A DNA stretch of 64,000 nucleotides, taken from contig JAEUHW010000290.1 in NCBI GenBank assembly GCA_016793245.1, positions 40,865-104,864 on the forward strand, in the 5' to 3' direction. Under the pieces are notes generated by a model that did not search any database, had not been told where the DNA came from, and was given only the letters and a program-made list of their open reading frames with translations. Position numbers and translations under genes: made by a program. This document shows positions 16,564 to 24,841 of this stretch, piece after piece. Origin of the DNA: Planctomycetota bacterium (lineage in GTDB: Bacteria > Planctomycetota > UBA1135 > JADKAF01). Every line of letters starts with the position of its first letter. Position 1 is the first letter of the stretch.

Positions 16564-19500
16564 ATGAGCGGGTCCGATTTCTGCCACCTCCACGTCCACT
16601 CGCATTACAGCCTGCTGGACGGCGCGAATCGCATCGACGATCTGGTGGCCGCCGCGGTGAAGGACGGCCAGCCCGCGCTGGCGCTGACCGACCACGGCAA
16701 CATGTTCGGCGCGATCGAGCTCTACAAGAAGTGCCGCGCCGCCGGCATCAAGCCGATCGTCGGCTGCGAGATCTACCTCTCGAAGGGCTCGCACCGCGAG
16801 AAGCACAACAAAACGAGCAACCCCTACTTCCACCTCACCCTGCTCGCGCGCAACGAGACGGGCTACAAGAACCTCGTGCAGATCGCCTCCGAGGCGTACG
16901 TGAACGGGTACTCGACCCGCCCGCGCGTCGACAAGGCCTTCCTCGCGCAGCACTCCGCGGGGATCACGGCGCTCTCGGGCTGCCTCTCCGGCGAGGTGAA
17001 TCGCCTCTTCCTCGATGGGCAAGAAGAGGCCGCGGTCCGAGCCGCCGGCGACTATCAGGACATCTTCGGCAAGGAGCACTTCTATCTCGAGCTCCAGCGC
17101 AACGGCATCCACATCCAGACCAAGGTGAACGAAGAGATGGTGCGCCTGCATCAGCGCACCGCGATGCCGCTCGTCGCGACGAACGACATCCACTACCTCC
17201 GCAAGGAGGACTGCCAGGCCCACGACGTCCTGCTCTGCATCCAGACCAACTCGAAGGTGAACGACGAGAAGCGCTGGCGGATGGACACCGACACGCTTTG
17301 GTTCCACACCGCCGATCAGATGCAGGCGATCTTCCGCGATCTGCCCGAGGCCGTGCGGAACACCGTCGTGATCGCCGAGCAGATCGATCTGCAGATCCAG
17401 CTCGGCAAGTACCGGGTGCCGAAGTTCGTCAGCGAGACGAAGGAGAGCTCGGAGGACCTCTTCCGTCGGCTCTGCGGCGAGGGCTTCCGCAGGCTCTATC
17501 CCGCGCCCACCGCTCAGCATCACGACCGCCTCGAGATGGAGATCGAGGTGATCAAGAAGATGGGCTTCGTCGACTACTTCCTGATCGTCTGGGACTTCAT
17601 CCGCCACTCGCGCGCGATCGGGGTGCCCGTCGGTCCGGGACGCGGCTCGGCCGCCGGCTCCATCGTCGCGTACTGCCTCGGCATCACGCAGGTCGACCCG
17701 ATCAAGTACGACCTGCTCTTCGAGCGCTTCCTCAACTCGGAGCGCATCTCGATGCCCGACATCGACATCGACTTCTGCCGCGACGGCCGCGAGAAGGTGA
17801 TCCAGTACGTGCGCCAGCGCTACGGCGAGGAATGCGTCGCGCAGATCATCACCTTCAACACGATGGCCTCGCGCCTGGCCGTGCGAGACGTCGGCCGCGC
17901 GCTCGACATCCCGCTCCCCGAAGTCGATCGCATCGCGAAGAAGGTCCCCGACGGACCGGGCGCCAGCTTGAGGGCCGCGCTGGAGACCGACGCCGAGCTG
18001 AAGGAGATCCGCAGCAGCAACCAGGAGTACGCGCGCCTCCTCGACACCGCGACCTTCCTGGAGGGACTCGCGCGCCACGCCGGCGTGCATGCCGCCGGCG
18101 TCGTGATCGGCGACTCCCCGCTGAAGGACCTGGTCCCGCTCTATCGCAACAAGGAGGACATCACCACGCAGTACCCGATGACGGACCTGGAGGACGTCGG
18201 GCTGCTGAAGATGGACTTCCTCGGGTTGAAGACGCTGACGGTCCTGGAGAAGGCCGTCGAGCTGATCGCGCGGCATCGCGGGCAGCAGATCCTCCTCGAT
18301 ACGAGCGACTTCGACGACCCGAAGACCTACGAGCTCCTCTCCCAGGGCAAGACCCTCGGCGTGTTCCAGCTCGAATCGGAGGGCATGCGCAAGCTGCTGC
18401 AGAAGCTGAAGCCCGACTGCTTCGAGGACATCATCGCGGTGCTCGCGCTCTATCGCCCCGGGCCGCTGGGCTCGGGGATGGTCGACACCTTCGTCGAGTG
18501 CAAGCACGGACGGAAGGCGATCAAGTACCTGCATCCCGCGCTCGAGCAGGTGCTGAAGGAGACCTACGGGGTCATCGTCTACCAAGAGCAGGTGATGCGT
18601 ATCACCAACGTGCTCGCGGGCTTCTCGCTCAACGAGGCGGACGGACTGCGCAAGGCCATGGGCAAGAAGAAGCCCGAGATCATGGCCAAGTACCGCCAGA
18701 AGTTCATCGACGGTGCCGCCGCGAAGGGCGTCGCGAAGAAGGTGGCTGAGGAGATCTGGACGCTGATGGAGTTCTTCGGCGGCTACGGCTTCAACAAGTC
18801 GCACACGACCGCCTACGCGATCCTCACCTATCAAACGGCTTGGCTGCGAGCGAACTACGCGACGGAGTTCCTCGCCGCGAACATGACGTGCGAGTCCACC
18901 GACACCGACAAGGTGAAGGAGTTCCTCGATGAGTGCCGCGCGAGCGGCATCGAGATTCGTCCTCCGGACGTCAATCGCTCGCAGAAGGAGTTCGATCTCG
19001 AGGAAGCCGCGATCCGCTACTCGCTCGAGGCCATCAAGGGGCTCGGCGCGAAGCCGGTCGAAGCGATCCTCGCCACGCGCGCGGCTCAGACGCCGCCGCG
19101 CTTCCGCGGCCTGAAGAGCTTCTGCCGCGCCGTCGATCCAACGCAGGTGAACAAGCTCCCGATCGAAGCTCTGGTGAAGGCCGGGGCGTTCGACTTCGCC
19201 GGCTGGGACCGCGGAGTCCTCTTCGCCGAGATCGAAGACGCCATGGCCCTCGGCGCCGAGCGGCAACGCGATCAGCGCGCCGGCCAGGGCAACCTCTTCG
19301 ATCTGCTCGAGGAGGCGCCGACGGCCCCCGCTCCCGGCGCCTCGGCCGCCGCCGAAGAGGAGGAGAAGCCGAGCTATCCCGCGGCGATCTGGTCGGCGCG
19401 AGAGCGCTTGATGCGCGAGCGGGAGGCCCTCGGCTTCTATCTCTCTTCGCACCCGACGACGCGCGTCGAGTCGCTGGCCCGCGCGCTGCGCACCTCCACC

Positions 19501-20058
19501 GTGGCGGAAGTCGATCCCAACGCCGAGGAGGCTATTCTGGTCGGGTTGGTGACGGCGCTCTCCGTGCGCATCATCTCGAAGGGCCGCTTCGTGGGTCAGA
19601 AGATGGCGCGCTTCGTGCTCGAGGACACGACCGGCACTCGCGGCGTCGTCGTCTTCGCGGAGCTCTACAATCGCATCCGCGACATGCTGCAGAACGATCT
19701 CGTGGTGTCCGTGCGCGGCAAGGTATCGCGGCGACCGGACGAAGAAGGCCCGCCCGAGATCATCGCCGAGCAGATCGAACCGCTGGAGCAAGCGCTACGC
19801 GCGTTCAACGGCGTCGTGGAGATCCGCGTGCGCCCCGAAGAGATCGAGAAGCTGCCTTCTCTCGTGCCGGTCTGCGAGCGCTACCCTGGCTCTCGACCGA
19901 TCCTCTTCGAGCTCGAGCTCGCGCCCGAGCCTAGGCGCGTGCGCTCGGGCCCGTCCTTCCGCGTGCACCCGAGCGAGGGTTTCCTCGAGGATGTGCAGAA
20001 GATCCTCGGGGCGGATCGCGTCGCGCTCCGGAAGCTGGTCGCGCACCGGAGCGGATAG
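16564..20058 (+). CDS. dnaE: DNA polymerase III alpha subunit DnaE
   Basis: 1164 residues from the ATG at 16564, preceded by GGGGGGT. The N-terminal PHP domain is HLHVHSHYSLLDGANRIDDL with LALTDHGNMFG. The catalytic aspartates are in MPDIDIDFCRDGREKV (about residue 398) and the third lies in the palm (LLKMDFLGLKTL). It also has the beta-binding and HhH region, an OB fold (SVRIISKGRFVGQKMARFVL), and the C-terminal tau-contact domain. Length is as in E. coli (1160). The replicative polymerase; with dnaX, the only replisome genes in the window. It converges on rplQ, with a strong bidirectional terminator between them. Confidence 0.98.
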   Translation: MSGSDFCHLHVHSHYSLLDGANRIDDLVAAAVKDGQPALALTDHGNMFGAIELYKKCRAAGIKPIVGCEIYLSKGSHREKHNKTSNPYFHLTLLARNETGYKNLVQIASEAYVNGYSTRPRVDKAFLAQHSAGITALSGCLSGEVNRLFLDGQEEAAVRAAGDYQDIFGKEHFYLELQRNGIHIQTKVNEEMVRLHQRTAMPLVATNDIHYLRKEDCQAHDVLLCIQTNSKVNDEKRWRMDTDTLWFHTADQMQAIFRDLPEAVRNTVVIAEQIDLQIQLGKYRVPKFVSETKESSEDLFRRLCGEGFRRLYPAPTAQHHDRLEMEIEVIKKMGFVDYFLIVWDFIRHSRAIGVPVGPGRGSAAGSIVAYCLGITQVDPIKYDLLFERFLNSERISMPDIDIDFCRDGREKVIQYVRQRYGEECVAQIITFNTMASRLAVRDVGRALDIPLPEVDRIAKKVPDGPGASLRAALETDAELKEIRSSNQEYARLLDTATFLEGLARHAGVHAAGVVIGDSPLKDLVPLYRNKEDITTQYPMTDLEDVGLLKMDFLGLKTLTVLEKAVELIARHRGQQILLDTSDFDDPKTYELLSQGKTLGVFQLESEGMRKLLQKLKPDCFEDIIAVLALYRPGPLGSGMVDTFVECKHGRKAIKYLHPALEQVLKETYGVIVYQEQVMRITNVLAGFSLNEADGLRKAMGKKKPEIMAKYRQKFIDGAAAKGVAKKVAEEIWTLMEFFGGYGFNKSHTTAYAILTYQTAWLRANYATEFLAANMTCESTDTDKVKEFLDECRASGIEIRPPDVNRSQKEFDLEEAAIRYSLEAIKGLGAKPVEAILATRAAQTPPRFRGLKSFCRAVDPTQVNKLPIEALVKAGAFDFAGWDRGVLFAEIEDAMALGAERQRDQRAGQGNLFDLLEEAPTAPAPGASAAAEEEEKPSYPAAIWSARERLMREREALGFYLSSHPTTRVESLARALRTSTVAEVDPNAEEAILVGLVTALSVRIISKGRFVGQKMARFVLEDTTGTRGVVVFAELYNRIRDMLQNDLVVSVRGKVSRRPDEEGPPEIIAEQIEPLEQALRAFNGVVEIRVRPEEIEKLPSLVPVCERYPGSRPILFELELAPEPRRVRSGPSFRVHPSEGFLEDVQKILGADRVALRKLVAHRSG

Positions 20059-20127
20059 GGAGCGCGGTCTCGCGCGCTCAAGGTCTCGAGCCCAGGGCCC
20101 GCGAGAGCACCGGGTCTCAAAAGCACG

Positions 20128-20168
20128 AGACCTCGCCGGTCCAGCCCGCGGCTGGATCGGCGAGGTCT
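20128..20168. terminator. Bidirectional terminator between dnaE and rplQ
   Basis: The outer stem AGACCTCGCCG (20128-20138) pairs perfectly with 20158-20168, and the inner stem CCAGCC/GGCTGG (20141-20155) extends it. Downstream on the plus strand is TCTTCTGC; on the minus strand the hairpin is followed by GTGCTTTTG. Placed 70 bp after dnaE and 122 bp after the last gene of the ribosomal supercluster, it can end both convergent units. Confidence 0.75.
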
Positions 20169-20290
20169 TCTGCTCCGCAGCTCGTGTAGATCCGCGCGAC
20201 GCGGTTCTCCCCCCACTGCAGGAGTCGCAGCCCCCCCGGGAAAGCGGCCTCAGCGAGGCGCCAGCTCCGGCGGGTTCGACTCCGCAGCGA

Positions 20291-20833
20291 TCACTCCTCG
20301 ACCGGGACCGGAGCCTTCTTGCGCACACCGCGGCGAGGCGGACGGCGCGTCTGGCACGCGGCGTAGTCGCGCCCCTTCTTCTTCCGCTGCAGCTTGGTCA
20401 CGCGCTCCTGCCGACGCGTCTCGTTCAACTGCTCGCGCGCCTGCTGCTCCGCCGCGAGCTCTTCGGCGCTCGACTTCTCGACGAGCTCGAGGATCGCAAG
20501 GGGAGCGTTGTCGCCGAGGCGCCGGCGATCGAGCTTCAGCACGCGCGTGTAACCACCGTTGCGGGTGGCGAAGCGCGGACCGATCTTCTCGAAGAGCTTG
20601 CGGACGACTTGCTTGTCGTTGCCGAGCGCACTCAAGGCCTGGCGCATGTTGTGCAGGCTCTTGCTGCGCGCCAGGGTGATCAGCTTCTCGGCAGCGCGCC
20701 GGAATTCCTTGGCCTTCGGGACAGTGGTGATGACGCGCTCATGGGTGAAGAGCGAGGTCACCATGCTGCGCTCGGTGGCGAGGCGGTGCCCCGTCTTCCG
20801 GCCCAGCTTGTTGGTGCGGCGACTGTGTCTCAT
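20291..20833 (-). CDS. rplQ: 50S ribosomal protein L17
   Basis: 180 residues. Core L17 is MRHSRRTNKLGRKTGHRLA through about residue 118 (YTRVLKLDRRRLGDNAPLAILELV). The remaining 60 residues are a charged, Gln/Arg/Lys-rich tail not found in the usual 120-130-residue protein. L17 lies near the exit tunnel of the large subunit. Last gene of the alpha operon, 115 bp after rpoA. Confidence 0.97.
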   Translation of the reverse strand: MRHSRRTNKLGRKTGHRLATERSMVTSLFTHERVITTVPKAKEFRRAAEKLITLARSKSLHNMRQALSALGNDKQVVRKLFEKIGPRFATRNGGYTRVLKLDRRRLGDNAPLAILELVEKSSAEELAAEQQAREQLNETRRQERVTKLQRKKKGRDYAACQTRRPPRRGVRKKAPVPVEE

Positions 20834-20901
20834 CGCAGGTGCGGAGGGTGGAGTGCTTCGGAGGTGCGCTCGACTCGCGAGCGCGGGATTGCGGAGGCAG
20901 T

Positions 20902-20940
20902 ATCAGGCGTAACCGGATCAGGCGTAACCGGATCAGGCGG
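20902..20940. repeat. 15-bp tandem repeat in the rpoA-rplQ spacer
   Basis: Two exact copies of ATCAGGCGTAACCGG (20902-20916, 20917-20931) and a partial third copy that stops eight bases before the rpoA stop. The array lies within the rpoA-rplQ transcript. Same period as the arrays at 50694, 55089 and 57455, but of unrelated sequence. Confidence 0.85.
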
Positions 20941-20948
20941 AGGCGACT

Positions 20949-21935
20949 CTAGACGGTCATGCCCAAGCCGAGGCCATGCTCTTCGAGCTTCTTCTGAACC
21001 TCGATCAGGCTCGTCTGACCGAAGTTGCGGATCGCCATCAGGTCCGACTCGGTGTTGCGGACGAGATCGCGCAAGGTCCGGATCGAGTCCGAATCGAGGC
21101 AATTCTTCGCGCGCACCGAGAGCCCCAGGATCTCGACCGGCTGATCGAGCAGTCGATCGAGGGAGGACTTCTCCGAGTTCTTCTCCGCTTCAGCGGGACG
21201 AACGCCCATGGCGATGGGAGTCTCGCGACGTCCGTCGTAGTACTGCACGAAGGGCGTCAGGTGTTTGCGGTAGATCTTCGAGGCCTCGACGAGCGCCATC
21301 TCCGGCGTCACCGTGCCATCGGTCCACACTTCGAGCACGAGGCGATCGTAGTTCGTGTACTTGCCGACGCGCGTGGCCTCGATGCCGTACTTCACGCGAT
21401 ACACCGGCGAGAAGATGGAGTCGATCGGGATCGCGCCCTTCGGCAAGTCCTCGCGGACGTTGTCCTCGGCGGAGGAGTAACCTCGCCCGCGGGCGAGTTC
21501 CATCTCGCAGCGGAAGGTGACGTCGCCGGTCAGGGTGCAGATGTGGAGGTCGCGGTTCGCGATCTCGGTCTGGTGATCGACTTGGATGTCGGAAGCGAGG
21601 ATCGGCCCGGGGCCGGTCTTCTCGATCCGCATCACCGTCTTGTCCTCACCGTGATAGCGCACGCGCAGGCGCTTCAACTGGAGGACGATGTCGGTGACAT
21701 CCTCCAGCACGCCTTCGAGGCTGGAGAACTCGTGGTCGGCCCCCTCGACGCGGATCCAGGTGATCGCCGTGCCTTCGATGGACGAGAGCAGCACGCGGCG
21801 CAAGCCGTTGCCGATCGTCGTCCCGAAGCCGCGATGGAACGGCTCGACGAGGAACTTGCCGTAGGTGTCGGAGTAGGTGGCCTCTTCCTTGACCACCTGG
21901 GTCGGCAGCTCGAAATTCCGCCAACGGATTCTCAT
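20949..21935 (-). CDS. rpoA: RNA polymerase alpha subunit
   Basis: 328 residues. The N-terminal assembly domain (1-235) contains FVEPFHRGFGTTIGNGLRRVLLSS and the acidic ADHEFSSLEGVLEDVTDI segment. The C-terminal domain (about 255-318; SVRAKNCLDSDSIRTLRDLV and IRNFGQTSLIEVQKKLEEHG) binds UP elements and activators. Normal length. Between rpsD and rplQ as in most bacteria. Confidence 0.98.
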   Translation of the reverse strand: MRIRWRNFELPTQVVKEEATYSDTYGKFLVEPFHRGFGTTIGNGLRRVLLSSIEGTAITWIRVEGADHEFSSLEGVLEDVTDIVLQLKRLRVRYHGEDKTVMRIEKTGPGPILASDIQVDHQTEIANRDLHICTLTGDVTFRCEMELARGRGYSSAEDNVREDLPKGAIPIDSIFSPVYRVKYGIEATRVGKYTNYDRLVLEVWTDGTVTPEMALVEASKIYRKHLTPFVQYYDGRRETPIAMGVRPAEAEKNSEKSSLDRLLDQPVEILGLSVRAKNCLDSDSIRTLRDLVRNTESDLMAIRNFGQTSLIEVQKKLEEHGLGLGMTV

Positions 21936-22129
21936 GGATCTCTTCCCCGGTCGGTGGCGCCGCGGTTCGCGCGCGGCGGGCAGCGTTTCGTGATGACTTT
22001 CTGCTCAGCAGGTCCGAGCCGTGCGCTTCGGCGCGCGGCTCGACCGTCGATCCTGCGTCGCGCCAGAGGAGCTGCGAGAGCTCATGCGGCGCGCCAGGAG
22101 AGAGCGCGATCGAGCGGAGCTCGGCGGCG

Positions 22130-22756
22130 CTACTTGGAGCAGAGCTCGACGATGAGCTGCTCTTGGATGGGATGCGGGATGTCCTCGCGAGTCGGCAAGC
22201 TCGCGACGCGAGCGGTCATCTTCTCGCGCGAGATCTCGAGCCAATTCGGGATGCGCATGCTGGCGTTCACCTCGAGCGCGGACTGCACCATCTTGCGCGG
22301 GCGCTCCTTCTCCGCGGGCGAGATCTCGTCACCAGCGCGGAGCTGGAACGACGCGATGTCGACCTTGCGGCCGTTCACGCGGAAGTGCCCGTGGTTGATG
22401 AGCTGACGCGCGTGATTGCGCGAGAGCGCGAAACCCGCGGAGAGGACCACGTTGTCGAGGCGCCTCTCGAGCAAGCTCAAGAGATTCGCGCCGGTGTTGC
22501 CCGGCAGGCGCTCGGCTTCCTGGAAGTAGAGGCGGAACTGGCGTTCGAGCACGCCGTAGATGCGCTTCAGCTTCTGCTTTTCGCGGAGCTGGATGCCGTA
22601 CTCGGAGATCTTGCCGCGGCGGTGCGAGTGCTCGCCGGGAGGATAGTTCCGGCGATGGACGGCGCACTTCTCGGTGAAGCAGCGTTGCCCCTTCAAGAAG
22701 AGCTTCATGCCCTCGCGGCGGCAGAGCTTGCAGACGTTTCCGGTAAACCTGGCCAT
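22130..22756 (-). CDS. rpsD: 30S ribosomal protein S4, zinc-binding form
   Basis: 208 residues from the ATG at 22756. The N terminus has four cysteines (Cys9, Cys12, Cys26, Cys31) in zinc-ribbon arrangement, the C-plus form of S4. The S4 RNA-binding domain follows (RRLDNVVLSAGFALSRNHARQLINHGHF). It nucleates 16S assembly and in other bacteria represses its own operon. The spacer before it is a row of hairpins, which could be such a control site. Confidence 0.98.
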   Translation of the reverse strand: MARFTGNVCKLCRREGMKLFLKGQRCFTEKCAVHRRNYPPGEHSHRRGKISEYGIQLREKQKLKRIYGVLERQFRLYFQEAERLPGNTGANLLSLLERRLDNVVLSAGFALSRNHARQLINHGHFRVNGRKVDIASFQLRAGDEISPAEKERPRKMVQSALEVNASMRIPNWLEISREKMTARVASLPTREDIPHPIQEQLIVELCSK

Positions 22757-22799
22757 GGGATCGTTCTCGTGTTCGGTGAGGCTCGAGGCGCTTCTTGCT

Positions 22800-22924
22800 C
22801 CGACACGCTTTGGTGTCGGGCCTGGCGGACGTCGCGTCGGCACTCTGTCGTGCCGGGGCGGCAGCATCCCCGACACCATGCGGTGCGGGGACAGCGGTCC
22901 CCCCAGCACCGTCGGGTGCTGGGG
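22800..22924. repeat. Cluster of four hairpins in the rpsK-rpsD spacer
   Basis: Four inverted repeats follow one another: CCGACAC/GTGTCGG (22800-22819), CGGCAC/GTGCCG (22838-22855), CCCCG-A-CACC/GGTGCGGGG (22868-22890) and CCCCAGCAC/GTGCTGGGG with a 6-base loop (22901-22924). Three share a CAC...GTG centre flanked by C- and G-runs, so they look like diverged copies of one unit. They are transcribed with rpsK-rpsD. Possible roles are S4 autoregulation, RNase processing or a dispersed hairpin element; none can be chosen from sequence alone. Confidence 0.8.
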
Positions 22925-22931
22925 CAAGAGA

Positions 22932-23354
22932 TCAGACGCGGCGCTTCTTACGCGGCCGGCATCCGTTGTGAGGCAGCGGGGTCACGTCTTCGATCGTCGT
23001 GACCTTCAGTCCGACGCTCTGCAGCGTGCGGATCGCGGACTCGCGGCCCGAGCCGGGGCCCTTGACGCGGACGTCCACTTCGCGCATGCCCATCTTCATC
23101 GCGTTGCGCGCGCTCTTCTCGGCGGCGCGCTGAGCGGCGAACGGCGTGCTCTTGCGGCAGCCCTTGTAGCCGATCGTCCCCGCGGAGTCCCAGCAGAGGG
23201 TCTCGCCGTTGAGATCGGTGATCGTGATGATCGTGTTGTTGAAGGTCGAGCGGATGTGAACGACGCCCTTGGCCACGTTGCGCTTGATCTTGCGCTTGGC
23301 CTTGACCTTGCCGCCCTTCGGTGAGGCGGCGTCTTTCTGCGGAGTGCTGGACAT
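22932..23354 (-). CDS. rpsK: 30S ribosomal protein S11
   Basis: 140 residues from the ATG at 23354. [39 protein letters not shown] and the C-terminal [11 protein letters not shown] are diagnostic. A Lys-rich N-terminal extension of about 20 residues precedes the core. Platform protein of the small subunit. Confidence 0.98.
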   Translation of the reverse strand: MSSTPQKDAASPKGGKVKAKRKIKRNVAKGVVHIRSTFNNTIITITDLNGETLCWDSAGTIGYKGCRKSTPFAAQRAAEKSARNAMKMGMREVDVRVKGPGSGRESAIRTLQSVGLKVTTIEDVTPLPHNGCRPRKKRRV

Positions 23355-23588
23355 GAGAGCTCGAGGAGCTGGGAGACCTGCGAGCGCCACGGGGGCGCGA
23401 AGCGAGGCCTCGAGTTCGGGAGGTCGAGCGGGCGGGGCTGCCCGGCTGCGGGAGACGAGGAGTCGATAGCGGGAAGGAACCGCCTCGCTCCGGAACGAGC
23501 ACAGCACGCCGATCGGTGCTGCGGCTCGCGAACGCGCCTCTCGGCGCTCTCTCCGCGTAACGGAAGAGCGCTTCGGTGCGCGCGTCGG

Positions 23589-23966
23589 CTACTTGCCGAC
23601 CTGCTTCTTGCCGGCGACCGTCTTGCGCGGCCCCTTGCGGGTGCGCGCATTCGTCTTGGTCGACTGGCCGCGAACGGGCAGACCGCGGCGATGACGCAAT
23701 CCGCGGTAGCAGCCGATGTCGCGCAGGCGCGAGATGTTCTGGTTGATCTGGCGCCGAAGCTGACCCTCGACCACGTACTGGTTCTGGATGTGGGAAGCCA
23801 GGCGCGCGACCTGATCTTCCGTCAGCTCCTTGGCGCGCATGTCTTCCGACAACTGCATCGCCCTGCAGATCTGCTTCGCGCTGGTGATCCCAACGCCATA
23901 GATGTACTGCAGCGAGATGACCAGGCGCTTGTCAGCGGGGATGTCGACTCCGAGGAGACGGGGCAT
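23589..23966 (-). CDS. rpsM: 30S ribosomal protein S13
   Basis: 125 residues. MPRLLGVDIPADKRLVISLQ, YIYGVGITSAKQIC and the basic C-terminal RGQSTKTNARTRKGPRKT that contacts the P-site tRNA. Head protein of the small subunit. It lies 24 bp after rpmJ and 234 bp before rpsK. Confidence 0.98.
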   Translation of the reverse strand: MPRLLGVDIPADKRLVISLQYIYGVGITSAKQICRAMQLSEDMRAKELTEDQVARLASHIQNQYVVEGQLRRQINQNISRLRDIGCYRGLRHRRGLPVRGQSTKTNARTRKGPRKTVAGKKQVGK

Positions 23967-23990
23967 GGGTGTTCTCCGGGTTCCTCGGGC

Positions 23991-24107
23991 CTACTTGCCT
24001 TGCCGCTGCTTGTGCCGCGGATCGCTGCAGATGACGCGGATCACTCCGCTGCGCCGGATGATCCGGCACTTGTCGCAGATGCGCTTGATGCTAGCTCTGA
24101 CCTTCAT
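23991..24107 (-). CDS. rpmJ: 50S ribosomal protein L36, zinc form
   Basis: 38 residues, the usual length, starting at the ATG at 24107 with GGAGAG upstream. Zinc ligands are Cys11, Cys14, Cys27 and His32 (CDKC...CSDPRH). It lies between infA (244 bp upstream) and rpsM. Confidence 0.97.
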   Translation of the reverse strand: MKVRASIKRICDKCRIIRRSGVIRVICSDPRHKQRQGK

Positions 24108-24351
24108 GCTCTCCAGACACTCCTCCCGGATCCACGCGCTGGGGTATCCGAACTCGGCGGCGTACACCGTCGCTCGAGCGGTCCTTGCGCTACCCGGGAT
24201 GCTTGATGGTGCGTTGTTGTTCCTGATCAGCCGCGCGAAGCGGCCCTTTCGTCTTCCGCGGCCCTGAGGGCCGGTCGCAGAAGACACCGCCCGCAGGAGA
24301 GACGGTCGCGCCGAACACGACCTCGTCGATCCCCGCGGGTGACGGCTTCCG

Positions 24352-24600
24352 TCACGCCTCCGCGTCATCCATGCGCCTGCGGCGCTCGCCGCGGTAGACG
24401 ATGCGGCCCTTCGTCAGGTCGTAGGGCGACATCTCCACCTCGACACGATCGCCAGGCAGGATGCGGATGAAGTGGAGCCTCATCTTCCCGGCCACGTGGG
24501 CGAGGATCTGGTGGCCGCCCTCGAGCTCGCAGCGAAACATCGCGTTCGGCAATGCTTCGCGCACGATGGCGACGACGCGGATCGGTTCTTCCTTGGCCAT
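24352..24600 (-). CDS. infA: Translation initiation factor IF-1
   Basis: 82 residues, a single S1-type OB fold: [40 protein letters not shown] and [20 protein letters not shown]. About ten residues longer than the E. coli protein because of short N- and C-terminal extensions. It sits between secY and rpmJ; map and adk, often found here, are absent. Confidence 0.97.
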   Translation of the reverse strand: MAKEEPIRVVAIVREALPNAMFRCELEGGHQILAHVAGKMRLHFIRILPGDRVEVEMSPYDLTKGRIVYRGERRRRMDDAEA

Positions 24601-24720
24601 TACGAATTCGAGAGGGCGAGGCGTGAGGCAGTCTAGGGGGACGGCGGTCCCTGGACCACGATGGTCGTCTCGGGCACCGGAGGGGTACCGAGCGATCTCA
24701 TGGACCGTTGGGAATCCGGG

Positions 24721-24750
24721 AGTCTAGCAGCGCGACCCCTGCGGCGCCAA
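24721..24750 (-). promoter_or_regulatory. Possible promoter for infA-rpmJ-rpsM
   Basis: Minus strand TTGGCG (24750-24745), 18 bases, TAGACT (24726-24721), inside the 241-bp secY-infA spacer. The -10 hexamer is the same TAGACT as in the rpsJ promoter. A second TAGACT at 24637-24632 has no good -35. It would give the alpha-operon genes their own transcription. Confidence 0.5.
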
Positions 24751-24841
24751 GAGCGCATTGGCGGAGATTCTCCGCGAGCGCTCCGAGTAACCCGCCGCGG
24801 CATGCTGCTTGGCAGGCGAGCTCATTGGCTGTAGGTCGGGC

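Noticed and set aside
14779..19791. Very long open frame (1670 codons) on the minus strand
   Set aside because: It is antisense to dnaE, whose domains and motifs are complete; high GC suppresses stop codons in the opposite frame. Composition is Ala/Leu/Arg/Asp/Glu-skewed with no motifs.
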